Shown here: one piece after another, positions 6,540 through 14,031 of the stretch
Position numbering within the stretch: position 1 is the first letter of the stretch
Layout: each line of letters begins with the position of its first letter
Origin: a virus
Length of the DNA stretch: 42,632 nucleotides
Reading direction: 5' to 3' (one strand)
Virus record (IMG/VR): IMGVR_UViG_3300046777_000789
Coordinates: 1-42,632 of that record
Notes under the pieces: model-generated
Told to the model about the DNA's origin: nothing
The model's input: only the letters and a program-made list of their open reading frames with translations
The model's database searches: none
Position numbers and translations under genes: made by a program

Positions 6540-6719
6540 ATGGAATTTGTAATGACTATCAAAACTGATGCAATGAGCGTTACGGTGGAATGCCCCACTT
6601 TAACTAACTTCCATCAGATTCAAGAGATCTTTAATAACCTGACGACAAAGGCTATTGAAGAAGTTCGTCCCACGGTAAAACGTGGTCGTGGTCGTCCCCG
6701 TAAAGGAGAGAAGAAATGA
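6540..6719 (+). CDS. Small AT-hook protein
   Basis: ATG at 6540 follows GAGGAGTAATAGC and is preferred to the upstream frame start. The 59-residue protein has a strand-rich N-terminus, a helix NFHQIQEIFNNLTTKAIEEV, and a basic end KRGRGRPRKGEKK holding the GRGRPRK core of an AT-hook that inserts in the minor groove of AT-rich DNA. Likely a DNA-binding accessory factor. Confidence 0.7.
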   Translation: MEFVMTIKTDAMSVTVECPTLTNFHQIQEIFNNLTTKAIEEVRPTVKRGRGRPRKGEKK

Positions 6720-6841
6720 AGAAACTGATTGCTATTGCCCTGCTGGTTGCTTCTGGTATCGCCAGCGCCTCCTGCCCTATTGGTACTCGTTACGATTGCC
6801 AATCAACATTCAATGGGAAACTTTCCTGCGGGTGTCGTTAA
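6716..6841 (+). CDS. Cys-rich secreted mini-protein
   Basis: A 41-residue ORF (ATG at 6716, ATGA overlap with the AT-hook gene). It begins with a signal peptide (MKKLIAIALLVASGIASA) with a probable cleavage after ASA. The mature 23 residues hold four cysteines in SCPIGTRYDC ... GKLSCGCR, likely two disulfides. I recall similar CPxGTxxxC...CGC peptides from Burkholderiales phages. A periplasmic role is inferred; function unknown. Confidence 0.65.
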   Translation: MKKLIAIALLVASGIASASCPIGTRYDCQSTFNGKLSCGCR

Positions 6842-7020
6842 GTTAACGGGGGAAAGCGGATGCTGTGTTGTAGGCGACAGATCCAGTGCTCGGCTTCCAA
6901 GCAGACCGCACAGACGTAGCGAGTACCCCACCAATTACGGGCGGGAAAACGGGTTAGCGCCGTGGTCACTTTTATAAAGTGTTGTTCAGCCAACGCTGCT
7001 TTATGCGACCCGTCCACCAA
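6842..7020 (+). ncRNA. Candidate structured RNA or leader, tRNA-like 3' half
   Basis: This 190-base gap has no gene but clear pairing potential. In the first half GCGG (6856-6859) and TGCT (6861-6864) pair with AGCA (6900-6903) and CCGC (6906-6909). In the second half GGGCGGG (6939-6945) pairs with CCCGTCC (7009-7015, one G-U) and is followed by ACCA. It encloses hairpins ACGG/CCGT (6949-6963), CACTTT/AAAGTG (6967-6981) and CAGC/GCTG (6988-6999). The 81-nt second half imitates a tRNA outline, but lacks a T-arm TTCRA loop and a 7-nt anticodon loop on a 5-bp stem. It abuts the ribosome site (AAGGACT) of the next gene, so it may be a cis-acting leader. Confidence 0.5.
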
Positions 7021-7032
7021 TAAGGACTCAAA

Positions 7033-7329
7033 ATGAAATTGATTGAACTGTATAGAGCCCTGTTTCGCAAAACAGACCCAGAAACGTCTAAAGAAGCAGC
7101 TGAGTCTGTACCTGTCGCCAGACTGGAAAAGATTGTCTACGAGGCCATTAAAGCCTCTCCCAATGGCCTGACAACTGATGAGATAGAAAAGAGCCTGCCT
7201 GGTGTAAAGCTAAATAGTATCTCCCCACGCATTGCACCACTCATCAAGAAGGGATATATTTATGACTCCGGTGAGCGCAGAAAGGCTAGCTCTGGACGTT
7301 CTCAGCGGGTCTTGAAGGTTGTCATGTGA
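7033..7329 (+). CDS. Winged-helix DNA-binding protein
   Basis: A 98-residue protein, ATG at 7033 behind AAGGACTC. It has RKTDPETSKEAAESV, common in phage regulators, then a winged helix-turn-helix: VYEAIKASPNGLTTDEIEKSL, a recognition helix (SISPRIAPLIKKGYI) and a wing (GERRKASSGRSQRVLKV). As the last gene of the rightward early operon, before a strong terminator and facing the late operon, it is a candidate late-gene activator or early repressor. Confidence 0.7.
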   Translation: MKLIELYRALFRKTDPETSKEAAESVPVARLEKIVYEAIKASPNGLTTDEIEKSLPGVKLNSISPRIAPLIKKGYIYDSGERRKASSGRSQRVLKVVM

Positions 7330-7340
7330 TGTCTCCTCTT

Positions 7341-7366
7341 AGCCCTCCTTAGCGGGGGCTTTTTTT
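7341..7366 (+). terminator. Intrinsic terminator of the rightward early operon
   Basis: A 7-bp stem (AGCCCTC with GGGGGCT, one G-U pair) and a 6-nt loop are followed by TTTTTTT. It lies between the convergent rightward early and leftward late operons. The last T overlaps the stop codon of the lysozyme gene. Confidence 0.9.
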
Positions 7367-7872
7367 CAGGACAAAAACATGGCTCTCTCGTCTTTCCTAC
7401 GGTTTACCAATCCCTGATAAACCTTGCCGCCAGCCATGGTGTACTTCATGTACCCATCTGCCGCAGCTTCTTTATCGCCTCGAAGTAACGCTTGACGCAC
7501 GCAAGAACGTTGCAATCCACCCAAGCCGATATTAAAGCTAAAACTAACAAGGCTATCAAACATCCCTTGTGTAAGAGGAACATTACAGAGGCGCTCCACT
7601 CCACGCTCAAACCCTGCAAGATCGTTTCTGAGAATCCCATCGACTTCTTCTTTACTAAAAGTTCTATTATCCTGTGGGCGTAGTTCGTAATCTTCTCTAA
7701 ACATACCGGTGTAACCAGTAGGAGCCTTTGCTCGATTAGGAAGCTTGGCTTGGTCTGGATACATCAGATGTCCAACACCCACAGTCCATAGCCCTACAAC
7801 GTCCCTATAGGGCTTATAACGCACGCCCTCATGATGGCGAAGCATCTCTAGGGCTTTATCGCTGACTTTCAT
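7366..7872 (-). CDS. GH24 endolysin (T4/P22-type lysozyme)
   Basis: A 168-residue muramidase of glycoside hydrolase family 24, matching the usual family length. The catalytic layout is visible: E15 in HHEGVRYKPYRD, D24, and T30 in GLWTVGVGH. Near the C-terminus are FDSLVSFSFNIG and LVNRRKDERAMFL, typical of the family. It cleaves peptidoglycan at the end of infection. There is no signal-anchor at the N-terminus, so it needs the holin encoded just upstream. Last gene of the late operon. Confidence 0.93.
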   Translation of the reverse strand: MKVSDKALEMLRHHEGVRYKPYRDVVGLWTVGVGHLMYPDQAKLPNRAKAPTGYTGMFREDYELRPQDNRTFSKEEVDGILRNDLAGFERGVERLCNVPLTQGMFDSLVSFSFNIGLGGLQRSCVRQALLRGDKEAAADGYMKYTMAGGKVYQGLVNRRKDERAMFLS

Positions 7873-8384
7873 TTCCCAAAGGCTCTGCCGCCAAAGTGGA
7901 AGCTGATGATTGCAGCAAACAGTGCTTGGGTTTCATCATCCCATAGTTGGTTAGACAAAGTAACGAAATCAACATTCTGTTGGTATCCATGCCAGAACAA
8001 CATGGCATCAATTGCTACCAACAGGGTAAAAAATCCATAGGTAATCAAGGGGCGAACCAAAGCACGAAGGTTCTTAACCCACTGCGATGTACCCTCATTC
8101 AAACTCATGTCATGTGCATACAAAGCCTGCATCTCAGCTTGTTGAGCGCCAATAATGGCTTGTTGGGTAGATGCTGAAGTCTCGGTCTGTATCTGCTCAG
8201 TCTGGATATGAGCGATACGTTCTTGAGCTTCTAGTCCTGCTTTCTTCAATTGAAGTTCACGTTCAATCTGCATTCCAGCCAAGGCTAGTTCATGCTTTTT
8301 GTCAGCCCGATCTTGGAAAAACTCCAGAATCTTTGGTAGACCACCCATCAAAAAAGAGATGAAGGTTGATAGAAGAGTAAGCAT
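7869..8384 (-). CDS. 3-TM holin (GTA-holin-like)
   Basis: A 171-residue protein with hydrophobic segments at about 1-18, 112-131 and 152-165. A long charged coiled coil (residues 24-90, rich in Glu, Gln and Ala) lies between the first two. The segment WVKNLRALVRPLITYGFF is characteristic of the 3-TM holin family described for gene-transfer agents (PF11351). It sits immediately upstream of the lysozyme with a four-base overlap, so it probably forms the membrane lesion releasing the enzyme. Confidence 0.8.
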   Translation of the reverse strand: MLTLLSTFISFLMGGLPKILEFFQDRADKKHELALAGMQIERELQLKKAGLEAQERIAHIQTEQIQTETSASTQQAIIGAQQAEMQALYAHDMSLNEGTSQWVKNLRALVRPLITYGFFTLLVAIDAMLFWHGYQQNVDFVTLSNQLWDDETQALFAAIISFHFGGRAFGK

Positions 8385-8393
8385 GCTATTTCC

Positions 8394-8669
8394 TTAGTTA
8401 CATTGAATCATTCGACTAACAATCTTTTTCTGGAGAATTCGATTGATGTCTTTTTCGGTCTTGAGATCAAGAATCAGAGCAACACAAGCAACAACCAAAA
8501 CCAATACAACGCCCATCAAGAGGACCATGGCAACCATGAGAGCTGCCTGTTCAGTTGATGCGACTGGATCGTCATAATCAGTGCGATTATTTCTATTGTT
8601 ATAACCAGGAACACCACGCCCCATAGGATATTGGACTTGATTGCGTTTTTGATTCTGGTTCGTCGCCAT
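8394..8669 (-). CDS. Small single-TM protein of the lysis region
   Basis: A 91-residue protein with a Asn/Arg-rich polar N-terminus (residues 1-40), one long transmembrane helix (42-68, rich in Val, Leu and Met), and a basic C-terminus ending SRMIQCN. ATG at 8669 is preceded by GTGAAGAAAA. Its first half is encoded inside the end of the upstream gene in another frame (154-base overlap), a layout reminiscent of overlapping spanin genes. No lipobox is present, so a spanin role is only a possibility. Confidence 0.6.
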   Translation of the reverse strand: MATNQNQKRNQVQYPMGRGVPGYNNRNNRTDYDDPVASTEQAALMVAMVLLMGVVLVLVVACVALILDLKTEKDINRILQKKIVSRMIQCN

Positions 8670-9214
8670 TTTTCTTCACGATCCTTCATCAATTGCAACC
8701 GTCTGGCTTCCTGTTGCTCTTCAAGAGTTTGAGCCCACATCTCGGAAAACCTAGTCCATAGGTCGCCAAGTTCTGCGGGGGTGTTCCATGTCATCTCTTG
8801 TCTAATCTCAGCTTCCATCTTTTGAAGCCGGGTCCGTATAAGGACTCTATTCAATGCCATACGCCTAAGAGAACCATCACTATCGCTATGTATTTCTAAA
8901 GCCTTCCTTTCTTGTTCGTGAAAGACTCTTTCTATCTTGTCCATCGCATCAAAGAAATCTCCCAATCTTTGACCAATCTGGGTTAATGCGTCACCAGGAT
9001 CAGTCTTGGCTATTTCTTTGACTTCCTTTTTCTTTTCTTCTATCTTTTCAGCCTGAGCCTTGGAAACTTTCTTTCCAGCAAACTGTTTATTAATGTCCTT
9101 GAGAACCTCAGAGACTTCACCAGCAGCACCCTTGATGTCTTTGTATAACTGACAACCCTTCTTAACCGCTGCTACCGCGCTATTAGCAAGCGCAAGTAAG
9201 GTGAAGGGATCCAC
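8516..9214 (-). CDS. Coiled-coil protein with C-terminal TM anchor
   Basis: A 232-residue protein starting with GTG at 9214 (MDPFTLLALANSAVAAVKKG). Residues 45-70 and 90-190 are highly charged coiled coil. Residues 194-216 form one transmembrane helix followed by a short tail ending SWLPWSS. The N-terminus MDPFTLLALA is one I associate with conserved podovirus proteins of unknown role. It sits between virion and lysis genes, so it may act in lysis or DNA delivery. Confidence 0.65.
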   Translation of the reverse strand: MDPFTLLALANSAVAAVKKGCQLYKDIKGAAGEVSEVLKDINKQFAGKKVSKAQAEKIEEKKKEVKEIAKTDPGDALTQIGQRLGDFFDAMDKIERVFHEQERKALEIHSDSDGSLRRMALNRVLIRTRLQKMEAEIRQEMTWNTPAELGDLWTRFSEMWAQTLEEQQEARRLQLMKDREEKWRRTRIKNAIKSNILWGVVFLVITIEIIALIMTIQSHQLNRQLSWLPWSS

Positions 9215-9217
9215 ACA

Positions 9218-9445
9218 TCACTTCTTCCAAAAGTTCTGCCAAACAATAGCAATAGTGCCTGCTGTGGCAGTTAGAAAAAGAATTGGCTTTGCAAGTTTGC
9301 CAAGAAACTCAAGTACAACAAAAGCACCAGAAGCAGCATTAAACGCTGCAACCATGCCTTTAGTATTTGTATCAATCTCATCTACCTTTGCTTCAACAGC
9401 AACTAGACGATCATAGATTTGCTTATGGGTGACTTCTTCCATCAT
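9218..9445 (-). CDS. Small coiled-coil/TM protein, possible second holin
   Basis: A 75-residue protein. Residues 6-30 form a short coiled coil (YDRLVAVEAKVDEIDTNTKG). Residues 32-48 are moderately hydrophobic and 52-72 (AKPILFLTATAGTIAIVW) form a clear transmembrane helix, with a basic end FWKK. This size and layout are usual for holins or antiholins. Two start codons (ATGATG) lie at 9445, overlapping the upstream stop. Confidence 0.6.
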   Translation of the reverse strand: MMEEVTHKQIYDRLVAVEAKVDEIDTNTKGMVAAFNAASGAFVVLEFLGKLAKPILFLTATAGTIAIVWQNFWKK

Positions 9446-10749
9446 TGCCTCGGAGGAACTGAACGATAAGGACTACCAAGCTTTTGAGCTTCTTGGAATG
9501 CTCTCAATTGTGCATCAGTAAGTGTTCCAGGAGCAAGTTCCCCAGGAGTCATCCCGATAGGCAACATCGCTTCACCAATGTTTCTCATAGCTTCTTTGGC
9601 ATTAGCAGCATTAGCAGCAGTCATTAGAAGACCTGCAATACCGCCAACTTTCATAGCTTTGCCAAGAGGACCATGAGATTCAGGACTTGGAACTCCAACG
9701 GCTTTACGTTCTGCTTTGTTGAGAGTTTGAACAGGAATGTTTTCTTTCAACCACTGCTCATACTTGCCGACATCAGCATAAGCTTTTTCCATGGCAGCTT
9801 GACCACCACCATAAGGTTTGCCAGCATTAAACTCATCTTTAATAAACCGGCGAATATCATGACCTACTTGTGATTGCAGCCAATTGTCAGCGCCACCAAA
9901 ACCTTCTTTGAAAACACCGCCTGCAACTTGTGCTTCTTTAGCTGCTTTTGTTGGACGACCACCTTTGTTTTTCTTAGGTTCTACAGGTGCTGTTTTTGTT
10001 TCAACAACAGGTTCAGATGTGACTACAGGTTCAGCAACGGGCGGTTGAACAGCAGCAGCAGGTTGAACAACGGCAGGAGGCTCAACAGGAGCTGGAGCAG
10101 GTTGTACGGGTGCAGCAGGCGGTTGAACAGGAGCAGCCTGATACTGTTTCATGCTTGCTTCTGATTGCTTAGCAAGACGATTGGCTTCGCTTTGCTCAAG
10201 CATCTTCAACTCAGCTTCTGAATAAGGAGAAACTGGAGGCTTTTCAGTAGGAGCAGCTTCAAATGAAGGCTCTTTAACTTCTCCCAATAACATCCGATCA
10301 CGAATGGATTTCGTTTCTTTAGGAGGTGGAGGAGGATTATCAGGAGGTACTGTAGATGGTGTTTTTTCACCCAACAACTTATATGCTCCATAAGCAGCCA
10401 ATCCAACAGGCAACAGCCAATTCTCCATCAAAGTGTCACCAAGACTTTTGCCTACCTGTTTAACTTCTTTACCAAGTTCTTTAACTGAGGATAAAGCTTC
10501 AGGAATCGGAAGTCCTTGTTGAATTTGCTGATTGGCTTGAGTAACAGCGTCAGTAACAGCTTTTACATTTGGATCAGGTGCAACCGGCGTATTGTTTAAT
10601 GGAAGTTGCATCGTATTCAAAGGAGCACGAGCAGTTTCAGCAACTTCTTTTTTCTTCTTTGGTTGTTCAACAGGTTGAGTTGATCCTTCGAAATGAGGAA
10701 TCATTGAACTCATTTCATCAGAGGAAAACTCTCGAAATTCAGAAGCCAT
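9442..10749 (-). CDS. Proline-rich probable virion/ejection protein
   Basis: ATG at 10749 follows AGGAGAATAAT and is preferred to the frame start 24 bases earlier. The 435-residue protein has an acidic N-terminus, a glycine/alanine hydrophobic helix (LLPVGLAAYGAYKLLG) near residue 120, and a long Pro/Ala/Val repeat (APVQPPAAPVQPAPAPV type) near residues 205-255. A basic KNKGGRPTKAAKEA motif and a globular C-terminal part with a second hydrophobic helix follow. Its place after the ejection-like genes suggests a virion protein. No family recognised. Confidence 0.6.
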   Translation of the reverse strand: MASEFREFSSDEMSSMIPHFEGSTQPVEQPKKKKEVAETARAPLNTMQLPLNNTPVAPDPNVKAVTDAVTQANQQIQQGLPIPEALSSVKELGKEVKQVGKSLGDTLMENWLLPVGLAAYGAYKLLGEKTPSTVPPDNPPPPPKETKSIRDRMLLGEVKEPSFEAAPTEKPPVSPYSEAELKMLEQSEANRLAKQSEASMKQYQAAPVQPPAAPVQPAPAPVEPPAVVQPAAAVQPPVAEPVVTSEPVVETKTAPVEPKKNKGGRPTKAAKEAQVAGGVFKEGFGGADNWLQSQVGHDIRRFIKDEFNAGKPYGGGQAAMEKAYADVGKYEQWLKENIPVQTLNKAERKAVGVPSPESHGPLGKAMKVGGIAGLLMTAANAANAKEAMRNIGEAMLPIGMTPGELAPGTLTDAQLRAFQEAQKLGSPYRSVPPRQ

Positions 10750-10750
10750 A

Positions 10751-12217
10751 TTATTCTCCTGGCGAACGACCAATTTCGTTGCGTTTGTTAACCATCAATG
10801 CTCCTTTAGGAGGAACAACTCTGGTTCCAGTTTCAAAAGATTTCATCTTTGCGCCATAAGTATTGTTAATAGCTTCAAAGATTTGAGACTTTTGGAAATT
10901 TTCTGATAGTTGCTCTAAATCAGGTGAAACTCCAGTTTTAGCAGCTTCTCTTTGAGCTTTATATAGTTCTTTCGACCAAGCAGCCATTAGAGCATTGTTG
11001 CGTTGCTGATTAATCCGATTAACCTGCATAGCTTTAGAGCCGCCCATCAAAGGATCAGTTTCAGAAACATCTCTCCAAGTCGGCGGTTTAACATGTTCAG
11101 GTATCTCTTTATAAGACTGATCGTTCACTGCATTCAATGCTTGCAAGCGCATGAAATCCGTAAACTGTTGCCCAGATTTAATCACGCCTTGCAGCTCTTC
11201 CATGATGGCTGATTGCAATGTTTGTGATTCTTGATCTAGTGCAGCGCGATTGGCTTGAGAAGTTGCAGCCTCTCTCCCAGTAGCACTTCCGTATGTAGTA
11301 GCCGAACCAGAAGCGCCTAACGAACCACCGCCAGAGATCCCAACGCCAGGAGGAGCAATGCCACCAGCAGCCCCTTCAGCAGGAACTGCTCCAGCTTTGC
11401 CAGCGCCAATAGAACCTTGCAGTCCAGCAGTATTTCCAGCAGTCGTCTGACCGCCTGCAGTAGCACTCAGACCTTTCTCAGTCGTAGTTCCTTTGCTGGT
11501 ATTAATTTGGTTTAATCGATTGACATAACCGAGGATCTTTTGACGACGCTCTGGAACCAATGTGGCAATATGGTCCAAAACTCCAGCCAATCCAGAAGAC
11601 AACTTTAATTGCTCATCAATGTTGTCATTAGCCCCACCAGCAGTGCGAGCAGCTTGATAGGCATCGGCCTGAGCTAAGCGCAAAGGATTGGCTAGACCTT
11701 GATTAGCAAGCTTGGAAATGTTTTGTGAATTAGACCAACCAGCAGTTTGAATGGCATCTTGGTCATTGCCGGTAATAATGCCACCACGTTTAAACAATTC
11801 ATCACGCTGTTTAGGCGTTAGATATTTGCCGTTAGCATCTTTGATTTGACCGGTAAAGCCTAAGTCATTCGTTTCTTTATAAAACAAATTACCCAACGCA
11901 TCAACAGCCTTTTCTTCTTTTACGCCGCCGCCGTTATACCACTTCAAAGCTTCGTTGTAATTCCGGCTAAGAATGTTTACAAGAACTTTATCCCATTGTG
12001 TTTTTTGATTGGGACGATATTCTTTGCTTTCTGAATCATGTGCAGAAACATTGTCAGCAATACGCAAACGAGCTTCTGGAGATTCAGGTTGTTGGATATC
12101 CTTAACAATTTGTGTAAATCGAGGAGGATAATCAAGAGTAATATTTGCAACAGGACGAGTTCCGACACCAGGAGTGACGGTTTCTGTCATTTGAGGAGGA
12201 GCAATCGGATCAGCCAT
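10751..12217 (-). CDS. Probable internal virion/ejection protein
   Basis: ATG at 12217 (after TGAGGACTGAT) is chosen over an upstream TTG. The 488-residue protein has a helical N-terminal half (DKVLVNILSRNYNEALKWY ... GLAGVLDHIATLVPERRQK), a glycine/alanine/serine-rich linker around residues 250-330, and a helical C-terminal part. Together with the two Gln/Ala-rich neighbours it fits the set of internal proteins that short-tailed phages eject to build a conduit through the envelope. Assignment rests on composition and position. Confidence 0.55.
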   Translation of the reverse strand: MADPIAPPQMTETVTPGVGTRPVANITLDYPPRFTQIVKDIQQPESPEARLRIADNVSAHDSESKEYRPNQKTQWDKVLVNILSRNYNEALKWYNGGGVKEEKAVDALGNLFYKETNDLGFTGQIKDANGKYLTPKQRDELFKRGGIITGNDQDAIQTAGWSNSQNISKLANQGLANPLRLAQADAYQAARTAGGANDNIDEQLKLSSGLAGVLDHIATLVPERRQKILGYVNRLNQINTSKGTTTEKGLSATAGGQTTAGNTAGLQGSIGAGKAGAVPAEGAAGGIAPPGVGISGGGSLGASGSATTYGSATGREAATSQANRAALDQESQTLQSAIMEELQGVIKSGQQFTDFMRLQALNAVNDQSYKEIPEHVKPPTWRDVSETDPLMGGSKAMQVNRINQQRNNALMAAWSKELYKAQREAAKTGVSPDLEQLSENFQKSQIFEAINNTYGAKMKSFETGTRVVPPKGALMVNKRNEIGRSPGE

Positions 12218-12218
12218 A

Positions 12219-12536
12219 TCAGTCCTCAATTCCTTTTGTGTAATCGTGAATATCTGGCATTACTGGGGCAGCTTGAGGCTGAACACCACGCAATGTATTG
12301 ATACCTTGTAAAACATTTCCTTGCGACATTTGAGCCATAGCTGGCGCAATACCAACAAGCGTGCTTTTAGTTTTAGCAAGTTTTTGATTTACTAGCTGAC
12401 TAAAATCTTCAGGAGGTTTTACGCCTTCTGCCAATTTGCTCGATTCAATTTCGCCACTTTTGCGATCAAAACCAGCATAAGTTGCCCAGTCACTATAACC
12501 ACTAGGACTGGCGAAATCAAACTTCATCGAGTTCAT
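12219..12536 (-). CDS. Small probable virion protein
   Basis: A 105-residue protein, ATG at 12536 behind AAGGTGACGTT. It starts MNSMKFDFASPSGYSDWATY, with a helical, Gln/Met-rich middle (AMAQMSQGNVLQGINTL). It lies between two ejection-like genes with one-codon spacing, so it is probably packaged in the virion. No family recognised. Confidence 0.55.
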   Translation of the reverse strand: MNSMKFDFASPSGYSDWATYAGFDRKSGEIESSKLAEGVKPPEDFSQLVNQKLAKTKSTLVGIAPAMAQMSQGNVLQGINTLRGVQPQAAPVMPDIHDYTKGIED

Positions 12537-12545
12537 AACGTCACC

Positions 12546-13280
12546 TTAGATCTTAAATCCCATGCCTTTGCCTGACGTTCCACCTGTAGTCGTTTGACCT
12601 TGTGTACCAGCAAAGTTGGGAGTCGTAGAAGCCTGAGGAACGCCAAAGATGACTGAGGCATATTTGCCATAAATGTCTTGAGGCGTCTGAGCATAGCCAA
12701 TACGAGCAGCGGCAGACTGTTGAGCACCAGTAAGTCCCTGTTGACCAAGAGCCGCCAACTGTTGAGCAGCAGCAGCCTTGTTGGCCTGAACTTGAGCTTG
12801 AGCACCGGCAGCAGCAGTGGCTTGACGTTGTGCATTCAAAGATGCAAGGTTCTTGTCAGCCAAAGCCATACGAGAAGATCCCAAACCACCAGCAGCTCCA
12901 TACATAGCATTCTGACCGGCTTGAGATTCACGAGCAGACTCACGACCGGCTTGCAAAGCAGCTTGGATCTGGTTTTGTTCATATTGAGGGCTAAAAAGAC
13001 TTTGTAGACCCTGAACACCGGTTAGCAAAGAACCAGTGCCAACAGCTTGTTGGAGCGCCCCTGTTTGACCAGAAACGTCCATGGCAGTCTGTGCAGCCTG
13101 AGTAGCAGCAGGAGAAGTTTGCGCCAAAGCCTGAGCAGCACCACCAACCGTTTGTTGGTAAGCTGGAAGAAAGGTTTCTTTTAAAGCTTTAGATTGGGTC
13201 GCCAGAATATCCCGTTGTTCAGGAGTTAATTCTGGAGATGTATATTGGGTTGTAGACCCAGATGATTTTCCGCCGCCCAT
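12546..13280 (-). CDS. Ala/Gln-rich probable ejection protein
   Basis: A 244-residue protein beginning MGGGKSSGSTTQY, then TPEQRDILATQSKALKETFLPAY and a long Ala/Gln-rich helix region (residues 45-200). It ends in a Gly/Thr-rich tail. The GGGKSS opening followed by a PE(Q)R segment recurs in internal or tail-tip proteins of podoviruses. I infer a virion role, perhaps at the tail tip or ejected with the DNA. Confidence 0.55.
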   Translation of the reverse strand: MGGGKSSGSTTQYTSPELTPEQRDILATQSKALKETFLPAYQQTVGGAAQALAQTSPAATQAAQTAMDVSGQTGALQQAVGTGSLLTGVQGLQSLFSPQYEQNQIQAALQAGRESARESQAGQNAMYGAAGGLGSSRMALADKNLASLNAQRQATAAAGAQAQVQANKAAAAQQLAALGQQGLTGAQQSAAARIGYAQTPQDIYGKYASVIFGVPQASTTPNFAGTQGQTTTGGTSGKGMGFKI

Positions 13281-13282
13281 GA

Positions 13283-13573
13283 TCAGCCTTTACCCTTTCC
13301 GCCAAAACCTTGGTTTGGTCTTTGAATGGAAGCATTATCCCATTGACTAATTGTATTTGCATAGCGATTTGGTTGGCCCATCGCCGGTTGTCCAGATGTC
13401 GGTGAATATGTGAATCTTTGCCCACTAGAAGCTTTGCCCTGGGGCGTATTCTGCTGTGCAGGCAAAGAAACTGATTGGTTGGCAACAGAATCTGGCGTTT
13501 CAGAAAAAGTGGCAGGAGATTGACCTTTGCCACCAGAAGTCTGAGGAGATTGAACTTGTGCTGAGAACCCCAT
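13283..13573 (-). CDS. Low-complexity 96-aa protein
   Basis: A 96-residue protein made almost wholly of Gln, Ser, Gly, Pro and Asn, with a glycine-lysine end (GFGGKGKG). ATG at 13573 follows GGAGTAAATT. Likely disordered. It sits between the tail-fibre assembly gene and the Ala/Gln-rich protein, so it could be a minor virion or assembly factor. Unknown. Confidence 0.5.
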   Translation of the reverse strand: MGFSAQVQSPQTSGGKGQSPATFSETPDSVANQSVSLPAQQNTPQGKASSGQRFTYSPTSGQPAMGQPNRYANTISQWDNASIQRPNQGFGGKGKG

Positions 13574-13576
13574 AAT

Positions 13577-14029
13577 TTACTCCGGCTTATTAGGCCAAAC
13601 AACATTAAAAGGATACCCCGATTGTTCAGGAATATCTCTTAAAGATTGACGATATGCAACCCATTGATCTCTGTTAGTCAAAGTAACGTCACTTAATTGA
13701 GTCCAATCTGATGAAGCAAGAAGACTTTCTCTTTTTTGCTTTACTTGAATAACAGTTTCATTATATTTTTCTTGTTCTGATCTTGGATCTATCCATTCAA
13801 ATGTTTCATTACTCCATTTGTAGAACCAATCAGGTTGATTTGCTTTTTTCTTTGCTTGATCTTCTGTGTAAGCAATTAAAGTATTGTTTTTTACATAATG
13901 AGTGAATGCTGTAACGTTTGCTTCCAGCACTCCTTTTCCATTACCAGCTTTATATTGAAAATCTTGTTCAGGACATTCTCCACTGACTTCGATTTCACCA
14001 GTATTTATATTGAAAATAATGTAATACAT
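13577..14029 (-). CDS. Tail fibre assembly/attachment chaperone-like protein
   Basis: ATG at 14029 (MYYIIFNINTGEIE) is chosen because the upstream extension lies inside the fibre gene. The 150-residue protein has an N-terminal strand-rich domain and a C-terminal segment with LLASSDWTQLSDVTLTNRD, then WVAYRQSLRDIP. That segment is the signature of the tail-fibre assembly/tail-attachment chaperone group (PF16778-like). It lies directly downstream of the large fibre gene, the usual place for a fibre chaperone. Confidence 0.8.
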   Translation of the reverse strand: MYYIIFNINTGEIEVSGECPEQDFQYKAGNGKGVLEANVTAFTHYVKNNTLIAYTEDQAKKKANQPDWFYKWSNETFEWIDPRSEQEKYNETVIQVKQKRESLLASSDWTQLSDVTLTNRDQWVAYRQSLRDIPEQSGYPFNVVWPNKPE

Positions 14030-14031
14030 GA

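Noticed and set aside
6939-7019. Canonical tRNA
   Set aside because: An acceptor-like stem and ACCA are present, but the T-loop TTCRA and a 7-nt anticodon loop on a 5-bp stem are absent; reported only as a structured RNA candidate.
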